Of a stretch of 64,000 bases of DNA, positions 26,328 to 38,500 are shown piece by piece; the stretch's first letter is position 1, and each line of letters starts with the position of its first letter. The notes under the pieces are model-generated. The model was not told where the DNA came from, did no database searches, and was given only the letters and a program-made list of their open reading frames with translations. Origin of the DNA: Treponema sp. (GTDB taxonomy: Bacteria > Spirochaetota > Spirochaetia > Treponematales > Treponemataceae); NCBI GenBank assembly GCA_024402475.1, contig JAKSTQ010000010.1, positions 1 through 64,000 on the forward strand, given 5' to 3'. The translations under genes and the position numbers were made by a program.

Positions 26328-27062
26328 ATGTCATTGATTGAACAGCTGCAGAAGATAATTGACGAGTCAGAAAACATCGTATTTTTTGGCGGTGCCGGTG
26401 TCAGTACAGAAAGCGGAATTCCTGATTTCCGCAGCGTTGATGGCCTTTATTCCCAGAAGTGGAAATATCCCCCTGAAACAATTATCAGCCGCTCCTTTTT
26501 TGATGCAGATCCTAAAGAATTCTATCGTTTTTACCGCGAAAAACTCATCATAAACGGCGTAAATCCAAATGCTGCCCACTATAAGCTTGCCGAACTTGAA
26601 CAGGCCGGAAAACTCAAGGCAATTGTTACACAGAATATCGACGGTCTGCACCAGCTTGCAGGCAGCAAAACTGTTTATGAACTGCATGGAAGCATTCTGC
26701 GCAATTACTGCATGAAATGCCACGAATTCCACGACATAGATTTTATTGACCAGAGCCGAAATTCATCTGATACATTGCCACACTGCAGATCCTGCGGTGG
26801 TCTTGTTAAACCTGATGTTGTTCTTTACGAAGAAGGGCTTGATGACCAGGTTGTTAACGGGGCTGTTCATGCCATTGCCAGTGCTGACACACTGATTATT
26901 GGCGGAACCAGCCTTGTGGTTTATCCTGCGGCAGGGCTGATCAGGTATTTCCGCGGAAATAAAATTGTTCTCTTAAACAAAGGCGAAACTGCAAGTGACG
27001 GCATGGCGGATCTGATTATCCGTGAGCCGATCGGTTCAGTTTTAGCTCAGATTCATGTCTGA
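26328..27062 (+). CDS. cobB: NAD-dependent protein deacylase, Sir2 family
   Basis: A 244-aa sirtuin that removes acyl groups from lysines using NAD+. The NAD-binding GGAGVSTESGIPDFR (21-35), TQNIDGLH, catalytic His120 in LHGS, and the zinc site C128-x2-C131 and C153-x2-C156 are all present, as is GTSLVVYPAA. I do not see the Tyr-x-x-Arg desuccinylase pair, but the assignment of acyl preference is uncertain. SD GGAGG lies 8 nt upstream. A likely promoter (TTGACT at 26283, TATGAA at 26306) lies in the 81-nt gap after parB, so it may be transcribed on its own. Confidence 0.94.
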   Translation: MSLIEQLQKIIDESENIVFFGGAGVSTESGIPDFRSVDGLYSQKWKYPPETIISRSFFDADPKEFYRFYREKLIINGVNPNAAHYKLAELEQAGKLKAIVTQNIDGLHQLAGSKTVYELHGSILRNYCMKCHEFHDIDFIDQSRNSSDTLPHCRSCGGLVKPDVVLYEEGLDDQVVNGAVHAIASADTLIIGGTSLVVYPAAGLIRYFRGNKIVLLNKGETASDGMADLIIREPIGSVLAQIHV

Positions 27063-27241
27063 TTTTTACAATTTTTTACATTAATAGTAAATTTTTAATG
27101 TATATGATAAAAATCTAAAAAAATTCTTCTATATTTCCCGTTATAATTAAATAAATTCAACAATGTTGACGATAATTTAGAATGGAGAAGTCGAAAAATA
27201 TCCTTACAAAATTTGACATTTTGGATATTCTAACTTATTGT

Positions 27242-27247
27242 TATAAT
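27242..27247 (+). promoter_or_regulatory. Extended -10 box before the Ig-array gene
   Basis: TGT-TATAAT ends 15 nt before the ATG at 27262; the leader would be about 8 nt. A perfect TTGACA sits at 27213-27218, but 23 nt from the hexamer, too far for a standard promoter. The 199-nt gap upstream (27063-27261) is A/T-rich and otherwise featureless. Confidence 0.45.
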
Positions 27248-27261
27248 TAGGGAATATAGTT

Positions 27262-30200
27262 ATGAAAAAAGTTAAAATTGGTTTAATTTGTAAAAAAATT
27301 ATTTGCCTCTCGTTAGTTGCAGCCGGATTGTCTGTAAGTGCTTTTGCCAGAGATGTTACTGAGCGTAAAGTAGAAAAGATGGACAGCTGGCAGGAATCTT
27401 TTGATATCAATGCAAAAAAGGGCAAATACAATGTAATGGTTACTGCCAGCGACCTTGGTGGTAATAAAACTGTAGCCGGTCCGTTCAATATTTATATTGA
27501 CCCAAAATCCGACCTTCCGGTTTGTGGTATTACAAACCCGGTAAAAGGCCTTCGTGTTCCTGGAAACCTGAACATCGTTGGTACCTGTGTGGATGATGAT
27601 GCTGTTGATTATGTTGAACTTATTCTCGACGGCGACACAGAACATCCTGTCCGTGCAACAGGTAAAGACTTCTGGTCATACTTTTTGAATACAGAAAAGC
27701 TTGCCGAAGGTGATCATACCATCGAAGTTTATGGTGTTGATGTAAACGGTTTGCGCGGTAATTCAATCAAGACTGTATGGTGTCTGGACCGTCAGGTTCC
27801 TGCAACAGAAGTAACAAATATTGGTCTTGGTACAATCGTTTCAGGTAATGTAACTTTCTCCGGAACAATATCTGATGGTAATGGTATCGCTGCCCTCGCT
27901 TATTCCCTCGATGGCGGTGCACACTTTACAAGCGTAAATGTTAAGAATAATAAAAAAACAAACACAGCTGACTTTAAGTTTGCAATTTCTACAAACAGAC
28001 TTAATGATGGTCCTGCGGTAATCTGGTTCAAGGCAACTGACCTTCAGGGTTCTGTAGGATATTATTCATTCCTCTGTTTTATTGATAATACAAAACCTGA
28101 TCTTGAAATTGTCAGTCCTCAGGATAAGACAGTTCAGAATGGTGTATTCAGTATTGCCGGTTATGCAAAAGATGCAATCGGAATTAAATCCCTTACCTGG
28201 GAATATGCAGGTGAAAAGGGTGAATTTGAACTCACACCAGGTAACCCTTACTGGACAAAGGAAATCACAAGCGGTAAACCTGGAAAACTCATTGTTACTG
28301 CAACTGATACTGCAGGCAACGTTACTAAAAAAGAACGCGACATTAAAATTGATACAGAAGCTGATAAACCTGTAGCTTCAATTACATGGCCTGTTGCCGG
28401 TGCAAACCTCGTTGAAGGAACTTTCTTTGTTCGCGGTTATGCAAAAGATGATGACGGTCTTGCAAGCGTAAAAATCAACATTGACGGAAAAGAAGCTGCT
28501 GTTATCGAAACAAAAGGTGTGTTCATTTACAACATCGAAGATGAACGCGCTATGTCTTACGGCAAACATACTGTAGGTGTAATTCCTGTTGATAAATATG
28601 GTGTTGCCGGAAATGAAGTTAAATCTGAATATTTCTCACAGGGACTTTCTCCAAAATTTGAAAGCCCTCGCCTTAAAACAAACGGAACTTCTTCTGCATT
28701 CAACTTTGGTCAGGACGTAAATCCGGAAAGCAACAGTACATTTGAAATTGAAGCTTCTTCTTCAAGCGGCATCAAAGAAGCAAAATATGAAATCTCATGG
28801 AGCAATGACAGATTCGGAAATGTCACAGACGGCAAGAAAGAAGAAAAGGCTCTTGATATTAAATCTCCTGTTGGAAAAGTTGGTTTCTCAATTCCTGTTG
28901 AAACTCTTCCTTGGGGAATGGTTCATCTTAAGTTTACTGTAGTTGATACACTTGACCGTGTAACAAATTACGGAACTTCTGTTTACGTTTACAACCTTAC
29001 AAAAATCGTAGAAAAACCACGCGGTAACTACAACGCATCTATTGATGATGAAACAGCAAAAATCAGTTTCTCAGATGTAAATGATGAAAAATATACCCGC
29101 GGAATGAATGTTGTTGTTCCAAGCACAAGTAAATCTGCAGCAGCCCGCTGGAATCTTGGCCAGGATCTTAATGCTAAAAAGAATCCTGTTCAGTTGAAGC
29201 TTAATGTAGAAACAGCATCTAAAGAATTTACTCTGGGTTATAGAATCTATTACGGTGGAGAAGCCGGCGGTTCTGTAGCAGCTGAAGGTAAAGCAAACTT
29301 TATTCGTGATGGAAAAGATTCTCCTACAGGTGTTGCTTACATTCCACTGGATGGTCTTGCTGCTGAACTTTATACAATTGAAGTAACAGCAATTTCAGGA
29401 AAAACTTACTCAGAAAAATGTTATGCTCAGCTTGGTGTTATTCGTCAGATAAATCCTGATTTTATTAATGACGGGAATGCTGGTTTGTGGCAGAGCTATG
29501 ATAATACAGTTTACGATGCTGAACAGAGAATGTTCATCATGGGAAGTAACGGCACAATCAGTGGTATTACAAACCTTGAAGGCATGGTAAATGCAACTAT
29601 TACAAGCCGTTCTACAGGTCTCGAAATTATTCCTGTTGGAAGAGGCTTTGTACTTAGAGCAACAGAAGACGGTATTTACAGCAATGTAACAGTTCGTGTG
29701 ACAAATGATCAGGGACAGCGTGTTGATTTTGCGCCTGTTTCATTTGTAAGTGATACAAAAGGTCCTCAGTTTACAATGCAGCGTCCTGGTCTTTTTGAAT
29801 GGGTACGCGGACGCCTTCTTGCAAGCGGTGTAGCTTCTGATGCAACCGGAATCAAGAGTCTTGAATATTCTATTGATAACGGCGAAACATGGAAGACAAT
29901 CGTAAACAATTCAAAGCGTGCAACTGTTCAGATCAGCATTGACGAAAATCTTTCTAATGTAGAAGACGGAATCGTTCCTCTTGATATCCGCGGAACTGAC
30001 ATCAGCGGTAATGTTTCTTATTTCAGAACTGTAGTTCAGAAAGATACAAAGGCACCGGAAGTTCAGGTAATTGTTCCTGGTGTTGAAGAAAAGATTAACG
30101 GTATCAATACAATTTCGTTCATTGCAAAAGATGAAGGAAACCTTGAAAAAATTGAATACGTAAGTTCAGACGGAAGAAGACGTCAGGAAATCGTTAACTC

Positions 30201-32481
30201 TTCAATGATTACAACTCAGGTTGGTACACCGGAACAGCCTATCGACAACAGAATGCAGTTCATCTTTACTGACTCTGCAGGTAACGCTACAACAAAGAAC
30301 ACATGGGAATTCCTTGTAGACAATAAGTCTGACCTTCCTATTGCTAATATTCAGCTTCCTACAGAAAACGAAGTTGTTACAAAAGACTTTGTAATTTCTG
30401 GTGTTGTACTTGATGATGATGGTCCAAGTAAGATTTATTACAAGATCGATAACGGCCGTTATGTAGAAATTCCAGGAATGGGATACAGCTTCTCTGTAAA
30501 TGTTCCTTTAAGTGAAATGACAGACAATGAACACAACGTTACTGTTTACGCAGTTGATATCAATGGTGTTCGCGGTCCAGAAAACACAAGAAAATTCCGT
30601 GTATCTCTTGCTGAACCTGTAGGTCGTATGACAGATCCTGCAATTGAAACAACACAGAGTAAAATTACAACTCTTACAGGAACTGCATCTGACGGAAACG
30701 GTATTAAGAAAGTTGAAGTTTCTCTTGATAACGGTAATACATATAACCTTGCAACAGGAACTACAAACTGGAAATACACATTTGATACAAGAACTCTCCC
30801 TGACGGAACTCATGTAGTCTTCCTTAAGACAACTGACAATTACGACATCGAAAGCTTGTATTCTTCTTTGATCAATATTGATAATACAAAACCTGAACTT
30901 TCTCTTGAGTTCCCATTGGATGACTCAAAAACAACAGGTCCTGTATTCTTCTCAGGATATACTCTTGATAACATTGGTCTTACAGAACTTTATATTACTG
31001 TAACAAATCTTGACGGTAGAGCAGTTCCAAGTCGTCTTGCAAGAACAAATCTTGTTCCGGATAAGATTATTACAACAACTGTAGATTTGAGTTCACTTGA
31101 AAACGGTAACTACAACGTAAAACTTACAGGTCTTGATGCTGCAGGAAACATTACAAGTGTTAGCCGTAACATCATTCTTGATAAACGCGTTGCAGAAGCA
31201 GAAGTTGATATTTACTATCCGATGAACGGTGAAACTAAACGCGGTGAATTCAATATTTACGGTGAAGTAATTTCTGGCCGCAAGGTAAATAATGTTTCTC
31301 TCGTTATGGATGGCAAGGTTCTGGAAACTGTAGACCTTAACAGAACAAGATATTACAAGTTCGGAATTGATTCAGAAAAGATTGCTGCCGGTAAACATAC
31401 TTACTCTGTAAGAGCATCTCTTGAAGGCGGTTTAACAGTTGAATCAATCAACCAGACAGTTGACTTTGAACCTTATGGTCCATGGGTAACAATTGATAAC
31501 TTTGCTTACGGTGACTTTGCTATTGAACGTCCATGGATTAAGGGACGCGTTGGCTATACTGTTGACCCTGAAGAACTTGCAAAAGCAAAAGAAAAGGGTG
31601 CAGAAAAAGAATTCAAAGATGAAGTAGCTGCAAAGACTCCTTCTGTTGTTGAAATCTCTCTTGATAACGGTAAGACATTCAAGAAACTTAATTCCAACGG
31701 AAAGACATGGAAGTATCGTGTAGAAAACGAAGATATGGAAGAAGGCTACCACTTTATATTTGTTCGTACAACAATGAAGAATGGTGAAACAGCAATCAAC
31801 CGTGTAATCGTTCAGATTGATAAAACAACTCCATTTGTTAAGATTATTGCTCCTTCGATCGGAGGACGCTATAACCAGGAACTTGAAATGTCCGGTCTTG
31901 CAAGTGACAAAGTTGGTCTTGAAAGAGTAGCACTTGCTTTGCGTAAGGGTGATAAAGCTGCTTACGAAGTTCCTGCGTTCTTCCGTGGTATGTATATTGA
32001 CGGAAGTTTCTGGGGTGCAACTTTGTTCAACGTTGGTGTGGGACTTTCGTTCTTTGATGATAACGTTAAACTTCAGTTCCAGTACGGACAGTTTACACAG
32101 GAACAGCGTGCAATCTTTGCTCCTGGTCCAATGCGTTATGGTGGACATGTAATCGGTGGAAAGATTATTGCAAACGTTGCATACCTTCCATTCAGAATTA
32201 TGTTTGGTCCTGACTGGGACTGGTTGAGTCTTGGCGTGGCTTTGGGTGCTAACTTCAGTTACTTTACAGAAACAGCCAGCGGTAAGGGACAGTTCCTTTC
32301 AGCAATTCTGGGTCAGATTGAATTCCCACGCGTAACCTTCAAGAAGGCTAAAGCGTTCCGAACAATTTCTTTGTACACAGAATTCCAGTTGTGGTTTATT
32401 CCTAGTGACGTTGTCGGTGGCGATGACATTGCTAATAAAGTATTCCAGGTATCAGAGGGTATTAGAATTAACATATTCTAA
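27262..32481 (+). CDS. Ig-like repeat protein with C-terminal outer-membrane-barrel-like domain
   Basis: A 1739-aa exported protein with a signal peptide ending AFA-R (about residue 30) and no lipobox. Residues about 35-1570 are a long array of bacterial Ig-like domains, seen as repeats of SLDNGxT(Y/F), (V/I)DNTKP, ATDxAGN and DDDG motifs. Asp80, Asp364 and Asp1020 begin the related segments DPKSDLP, DTEADKP and DNKSDLP. Residues about 1575-1739 change character: alternating aromatic/hydrophobic strands (MYIDGSFWGATLFNVGVGLSF in parts, KLQFQYGQF, WLSLGVALGANFSYF, ISLYTEFQLWFI) ending in INIF, with a C-terminal Phe as in BAM substrates. So an Ig passenger seems tethered to a small C-terminal barrel. 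The next gene, 41 nt downstream without a terminator, encodes a giant lipoprotein with the same Ig type. Confidence 0.82.
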   Translation: MKKVKIGLICKKIICLSLVAAGLSVSAFARDVTERKVEKMDSWQESFDINAKKGKYNVMVTASDLGGNKTVAGPFNIYIDPKSDLPVCGITNPVKGLRVPGNLNIVGTCVDDDAVDYVELILDGDTEHPVRATGKDFWSYFLNTEKLAEGDHTIEVYGVDVNGLRGNSIKTVWCLDRQVPATEVTNIGLGTIVSGNVTFSGTISDGNGIAALAYSLDGGAHFTSVNVKNNKKTNTADFKFAISTNRLNDGPAVIWFKATDLQGSVGYYSFLCFIDNTKPDLEIVSPQDKTVQNGVFSIAGYAKDAIGIKSLTWEYAGEKGEFELTPGNPYWTKEITSGKPGKLIVTATDTAGNVTKKERDIKIDTEADKPVASITWPVAGANLVEGTFFVRGYAKDDDGLASVKINIDGKEAAVIETKGVFIYNIEDERAMSYGKHTVGVIPVDKYGVAGNEVKSEYFSQGLSPKFESPRLKTNGTSSAFNFGQDVNPESNSTFEIEASSSSGIKEAKYEISWSNDRFGNVTDGKKEEKALDIKSPVGKVGFSIPVETLPWGMVHLKFTVVDTLDRVTNYGTSVYVYNLTKIVEKPRGNYNASIDDETAKISFSDVNDEKYTRGMNVVVPSTSKSAAARWNLGQDLNAKKNPVQLKLNVETASKEFTLGYRIYYGGEAGGSVAAEGKANFIRDGKDSPTGVAYIPLDGLAAELYTIEVTAISGKTYSEKCYAQLGVIRQINPDFINDGNAGLWQSYDNTVYDAEQRMFIMGSNGTISGITNLEGMVNATITSRSTGLEIIPVGRGFVLRATEDGIYSNVTVRVTNDQGQRVDFAPVSFVSDTKGPQFTMQRPGLFEWVRGRLLASGVASDATGIKSLEYSIDNGETWKTIVNNSKRATVQISIDENLSNVEDGIVPLDIRGTDISGNVSYFRTVVQKDTKAPEVQVIVPGVEEKINGINTISFIAKDEGNLEKIEYVSSDGRRRQEIVNSSMITTQVGTPEQPIDNRMQFIFTDSAGNATTKNTWEFLVDNKSDLPIANIQLPTENEVVTKDFVISGVVLDDDGPSKIYYKIDNGRYVEIPGMGYSFSVNVPLSEMTDNEHNVTVYAVDINGVRGPENTRKFRVSLAEPVGRMTDPAIETTQSKITTLTGTASDGNGIKKVEVSLDNGNTYNLATGTTNWKYTFDTRTLPDGTHVVFLKTTDNYDIESLYSSLINIDNTKPELSLEFPLDDSKTTGPVFFSGYTLDNIGLTELYITVTNLDGRAVPSRLARTNLVPDKIITTTVDLSSLENGNYNVKLTGLDAAGNITSVSRNIILDKRVAEAEVDIYYPMNGETKRGEFNIYGEVISGRKVNNVSLVMDGKVLETVDLNRTRYYKFGIDSEKIAAGKHTYSVRASLEGGLTVESINQTVDFEPYGPWVTIDNFAYGDFAIERPWIKGRVGYTVDPEELAKAKEKGAEKEFKDEVAAKTPSVVEISLDNGKTFKKLNSNGKTWKYRVENEDMEEGYHFIFVRTTMKNGETAINRVIVQIDKTTPFVKIIAPSIGGRYNQELEMSGLASDKVGLERVALALRKGDKAAYEVPAFFRGMYIDGSFWGATLFNVGVGLSFFDDNVKLQFQYGQFTQEQRAIFAPGPMRYGGHVIGGKIIANVAYLPFRIMFGPDWDWLSLGVALGANFSYFTETASGKGQFLSAILGQIEFPRVTFKKAKAFRTISLYTEFQLWFIPSDVVGGDDIANKVFQVSEGIRINIF

Positions 32482-32522
32482 TTTTTAACAGAAACTATTT
32501 ATTAATTTTCAGAGAGTTGCGT

Positions 32523-35500
32523 ATGAAAAGATTAATTAAAAACATTGCGATTTTATTAACAGGGTTGCCTCTTCTTGCAGGTTGTACTGTAGGTCTTGGT
32601 GAAGCAGTCGATACTGTTCCACCAACAATCAGTATCAACTATCCGCCTGCAGCCAGTGTCATCAGGGATACGTTTGTAATTTCCGGTGACTGTAACGATG
32701 ATAAGCAGGTAGCCTCTGTATCTGTATCTTTACGAAACACTGATACAGGTCGTGATTATGGAACATACAATGCAACTGTCTCTGGAAATAAATGGTCACT
32801 TGAATTGAACCGCCCTACTGGAGAAGTAACTCCATGGGGAATTCAGAAATGGCAGTATCCTGATGGCCGTTACGTAGCTGAAGTTTTCGCAACAGACGGA
32901 AGCAAACGTACATCAGGAACAAGCTCTGTTTCTTTTGATATTGATAACACACCACCACTTTTTATTATTTCAAGTCCAGGTACTTTATCAATTACAAAAG
33001 CATCTGAATACGGTACACAGCTTAAAGTAGCAGGAAACATTGCTGACGATCATACTGTCAGTGAAATGTCGATTGCCATTTACGATAAAAATACAATTAC
33101 AGATATTGATGCAGAAGGAAAACCTCTGGCATCAGTTGATCCTTATGCAGTATTGTCTGCTGCAAATCCGGTTGTAACTGGACGTCAGAAAAACGTAGAT
33201 ACAGCCGGCGGTACAGAAATTATTTTTGTTAACCAGAAGAACAGATCTGCAGATCTTCTTGATGATGGAAAACATTACGATGACCTTTATGGTTCTGCAG
33301 TAAATCAGGGGACAAAATCTTTCTGGGCAACAATTACTCTCGAAGACAGCGCAAGAAAATATACTGGTTCTGATACAGATGCTGCAGCCGGCGGAAACAA
33401 AATTTCTTCTTTCTATAGTAACGGCACTGTATACGATTCATGGTTTAAATCTGGTGTTGACCTTGATGCTGGTAAACTTAAAAAGATTTTCAACGGAACA
33501 ACAGCAGCAAGTCAGAGTGTACTGGACTGTTTTGAAAACAATAAACAGCAGTTTGTAACTTTTGCAATTAACCCTGATGCGGATCCAAAATTCAGTTTCC
33601 TTGGATATGGATTTACAACATTTGACGGTTCTACATCTTCTTCTATTACAAAGAACAAGGCAACAGGCAATCAGTCGGCTCCTGTAAAACTGCAGTGTGG
33701 CCGTGACGGTAAACTTGTAAAACCTGAAACAATCAGAGTTTATCAGTTTGGTCCGTTCGCTGCACAGCCTACAGAAACAGAAGTTATTGCAATGAACAAT
33801 AAGTCTCTGGCTGAACTTGAAGCGCTTGCAACAGCCGGAACTGTAACAAAACTTTTTGAAAACTCATCATACACATCAGGTGCAGTTGAAAACTACAATA
33901 CTGACCTTCATCTTTCCGGCGGTGTTACAGGCGGAAGCTATTATATTCTTGTAGCTTACGCTGAAGACCAGGAAGGAAACCGTGCAACTTGCGAAAACGG
34001 TTACTACGGATTTACAGGTTACGAAGCTGACTATCCTCCAAAGATGAAGTGGTTCACTGTTGCTGAAGCAACTTCTGCAGGTAAAACCGGAACTGTTGAT
34101 AACAACGGTGTAGTTAATGGATCAGAACTTAAATTCTACGGAACAGTTGATACACAGAAAGCAATTACTGAACTCAAATATTCTGTAACAGTAAGTGATG
34201 CAGAAACAGGTACTGCAATTCCTGCAAAATCATATACAGGCGATGCAATTTACACAGCACCGGTTGGTAACGGAAATATTACCTGGAACTGGAACTTTAC
34301 GCTTCCTGCAGTTACAGAAAATGAAGTAATGTATGATTACGACATTGAAGTTAAGGTTAAGAACCAGCAGGGTCTTGAAGACAGTTTAACCCGCAAGATT
34401 CATATTGACCGCAAGAAACCTGTTGCAGGAATTAACTCTATTACTCCAGTTGTAGTTGTAGAAGATGATTCGGGAAATCCAGTAGGCTGGTTCCTCAATG
34501 GTACAGTAACATTTACAGGTGCCATTACAGAAACTTATCTTGAAAAAGTTCTCCTCAATATTTATACAGGCGATTATCCGTCTGCAACTGCAGTTAAGGT
34601 ACGCACAATTGATCTTGGTTCACGCTACAATGTAAACGAAGCCATTGATACTACTGCACTGGTTGGGGATAACGGTTCTATTGTAGATCTTTCTAATAAT
34701 CCAAAAATTACTTTTGAACTTGAAGTAATTGACCAGGCCGGAAACTCAAGCAAAATTAACTCAAAGACTTTCAACGGCGATAATTTCTATGTCGTTGACC
34801 AGGCAACTGATAAACCTGACGTTAAGGGAAGTAACTTTGTTCTGGTAACAGATCCTGATAACTTCTCAGTAGATAATGATGAAACAAATCCATCAGATAT
34901 TAAAGGTAACCTCTTTACAAGTTCAAGTAAAAACCAGCTTATGGGTGAAGTTACTGATGATGATGGTATTAAAGAAATCAGTATTAAAGTAAAAGATTCT
35001 TCTGGAATTACTCATACAACTGACATTGATCCTAGAGGTTCAACAACAAGAAGTTTTAAAGCCGCACTTCCACAGGAAACAGGCATTTATGATGTAACAA
35101 TTATTGCAACTGATACAACTTATGATGCAGGAAGTTCTGCAGCAATTAAGAGTAACCGTCGCACTGAATACGGATTTAAAGTTGCAGTTGACCTTGAAGA
35201 TCCTAAAGTTGAAGAAACAAGTGTTGCAGCTGGTGCTTCTACCTTTATTAAGCAGGGCGGAAGCGTAGTCTATACTGGTAAAGTATCAGATGACTTTAAA
35301 CTTGCTGCCGATAACAAACTCACAGTAACTTACATTAAGAATGGAACTCCTTTCTCTGAAACTATTCCGGTTACTACAGCAGACGGTAAAAACGGTACAT
35401 GGACTTATACTCTTGTAGATGATCCTGGAATTGCAGACGGTACAGTTTCTGTGACATTTACTGTAACAGACCTTGCAGGTAAAACAGCTTCTGTTGTAAG

Positions 35501-38500
35501 ACAGATGATTAAAGATACCATTGCACCGGTTGTAGAACTTAAGAACATTGCTCCAGTTGTTGTTAAGACAGAAGGAGCTGCTCCATCAGAAGTTAGAAAG
35601 GCATATCTTAACGGTGTAATTACTGTCAGCGGTAAGGTTACAGAAGTTAACCTTAAGACAGATCCGACTGACAAGGGATCAAATGCTGCAAAGAATAACC
35701 AGTACTTTGATGCCGTAACATTAAAGGTATTCATTGATAAAGCAAATCCTGTTCTTTACGGAGCAGGCGTTGATACTCCTGACAAAACAATTTACCTTGG
35801 TTCTGTTTACTCATTTGAAGAAAGCATTGATACAACAGTTTATGCAGTTGATCAGATTAAAGTAATTACAGTTGTGGCTCAGGCTCGGGATATTGCAGGA
35901 AACGTTGGTGAAGTAAGTACAACAACATTCTACGCAGCCGAATATCCGTCTGACGCTTCTGGTGCATTCCAGATTGATCAGACAACTGATAAACCTGAAA
36001 TTAGCGGAAGCAACTTTGTTTACGTAGAATCTGAGGCAAACCTTGCTCCAGAAAATACTGTTGCAGGCGGAGTTGCTAAAGGTAACATTTTTGATAAGAA
36101 AGGTAACAATAAACTCATTGCATCTGTCGCTGATGATGACGGTGTAAAAGAAGTTTATATTAACGTATATAAAGCAACAGGTACTCTTACAGCTGCAAAC
36201 CTTGTCAGCCGTGAAAAGCTGCATCTTGCAGAAGGTACAACAGCAGGAAGCGTTACATATTCAATTCCTGATTCAATTGTTTCTGGTGCATACCGCAATG
36301 TATTTGAAGTTGTAGATATTACTTACGATGCTGTTAAGGCTGCAAGCGGAACTGCAGCAGAAAAAGCAATTCAGGCTAACCGTAAGACAACTTATGGTCC
36401 GTTCTGGGCAGCTGTTGATAATGCAAATCCTTCTATTAAAGTTGAAAACAGCACTGATAAGATTTACGTTAGAAATTATACTCAGGCAGAAATTACAGCA
36501 GGCAAAGCAAATGTAAGATTTACAGGTATTGCTGCAGATGACTGGGAACTTGCTACAGGAACACCTGTTGTAATTACTTATGCACAGGATATGGCTATTG
36601 CTGCTTCTGGTGACGGAAGTACTGTAGCAGGCAGTGTTGCAGTTACATCCGGAACCTGGGCATTTGATTTTGATACAACAGTTCTTTCAGAAGGAACATA
36701 CACTGTAACATTTACAGTAACAGACCGTGCAGGAAAAACTTCAAGTGAATCCCGCACAATCATCAAAGATGTTACAGGTCCAGTATTTGGTACAAGCACC
36801 AACAACGTTCCTGGAAGTTCAGGTTACGAAGCAAATAAAGTAAGACCTTACATTGAAACAAATGGTTTGACAGTTAATGGAACAACCTGGTACAACTCAT
36901 CAAGCCTTAAGATGGTTGGTGGTGTAAGCGACAACTTAAGTGGAATCAGAAAGGTTGAATATAAAGTTGATGATGCTGCATATACAGAATGTTCTGGTTC
37001 TGAAAGCTTCTTTGCAATTATGAGTGGTCTGGTAAACGGATCAAATATCGTAATTCGTGCAGAAGATAATGCAGGCAATACAACTCTGTACACAAACATT
37101 GCATCTTTGAATATTGATACAGTTGCTCCGGAAGGTGAATCAATTAATCCTACCGGTACAAAACTTTCTAACGGAAATGCTGCAATTGTCGTAAACGGTA
37201 TCGTTACTGATGATGCCAGTGGTCCGGATCTTACTGCAGGCAGCATTAAGATTAAAGTTGGTTCAAAGATTACTCAGGGTGTAACACCTGATGCAACTGC
37301 TACTGTTACATTCAATGCTACAAATAACTCATATGAATGGACTGCAACAATTCCTACAAGTGCGCTTACAACAGGCGGAACAGTCTGGGCACAGATTAAG
37401 GATAATGCAGGAAATACATCTGATATTAATCTCTTTGTTCTCTCGCTGGACAATGTTCCGCCTACAGTAAAATTTGCAGATGGAATTGACGGTTCAACTT
37501 TGAACAAGATCATTAAGCTCAATGGTTCATCAGAAGATAATAATGGTATTGAATCAATTAAGCTTGAATATAAGAACGGTGCCGGTGCATGGACAGAAGT
37601 TGAAAATTCAACTGGCGATAAAGTTAGCGGATTAACAACATGGAAACTTGAAAACATCGACACTCAGACAGCATTTGGTACAATCAACAACAACAGTGAT
37701 GCCGGTACTGCAATCAGTCTTCGTGTAACTGCAACAGATAAAGCAGGTAACGAAAACAGCGCAACAGTTACAGTTGACAACAAACCTACTGCAGCTATTA
37801 CAGTTAATCAGCATGCTGACCGTCCTATTGTTACATTGACAAATCTTCAGAACCTCAGCGACATGACTTCTGCAAATCCTAAGTTCTTTGAAAGTACAAG
37901 ATTGTACGGAACAGTTGTTGACGATGATGGTGTTGCAGAATTCAAGATTATCAGCAAACTCGTTTCTGACGGAAACGCAATGGTTGCTCCAACAGCAGCT
38001 GAATGGGAAGCTGCATCTTTGATTCCTGTTAATGGTGGTGCTTTCAACTATGACTTCAGAAATCAGGGTTCTCAGGTTGTTTACTTCTATGTAAAAGACA
38101 GAAGTGCAGAAGGAAATGTATTCACATCAAATGCGGCTCATACCGGATATTCAAATTATCTTGGCGATGTCAAGATAATTAATGAAGGAACAGAAATTTC
38201 TCCAGTTGACGGTTCAAGTCATGACTTTGAAAATACTTTTGGTGATGCAGCAAACGAAGATACAAGACTCTTCCTTAAGATAGATACTGTTGACCCTCGA
38301 CTTGCAAACACAAAATACTGGACATTCAGTAAAACTACAAATGCATATTCTGATTCATGGAAAGATGACTTTGAAGATGCTGATACAAAATTCGGTGGTG
38401 TTACTCCAAGATTAAAGATTCAGATTGAAGCAAATGACGATAACGGTATTAAAACTGTAAAAGGTTATTTTGAACAGTCTGGAAAAGCCGGATACAAAGA

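Noticed and set aside
27213-27247. TTGACA plus TATAAT as one promoter for the Ig-array gene
   Set aside because: The spacer is 23 nt, too long for sigma-70; only the extended -10 box is kept as evidence.
31444-32148. 234-aa antisense frame inside the Ig-array gene
   Set aside because: No promoter or SD, Cys/Ser/Asn-rich shadow of the coding strand, and the sense frame is clearly a repeat protein with a barrel end.
34794-37120. CRISPR or satellite array
   Set aside because: Repeats are coding, about 1.2 kb long and diverged; no short direct repeats with spacers were seen.
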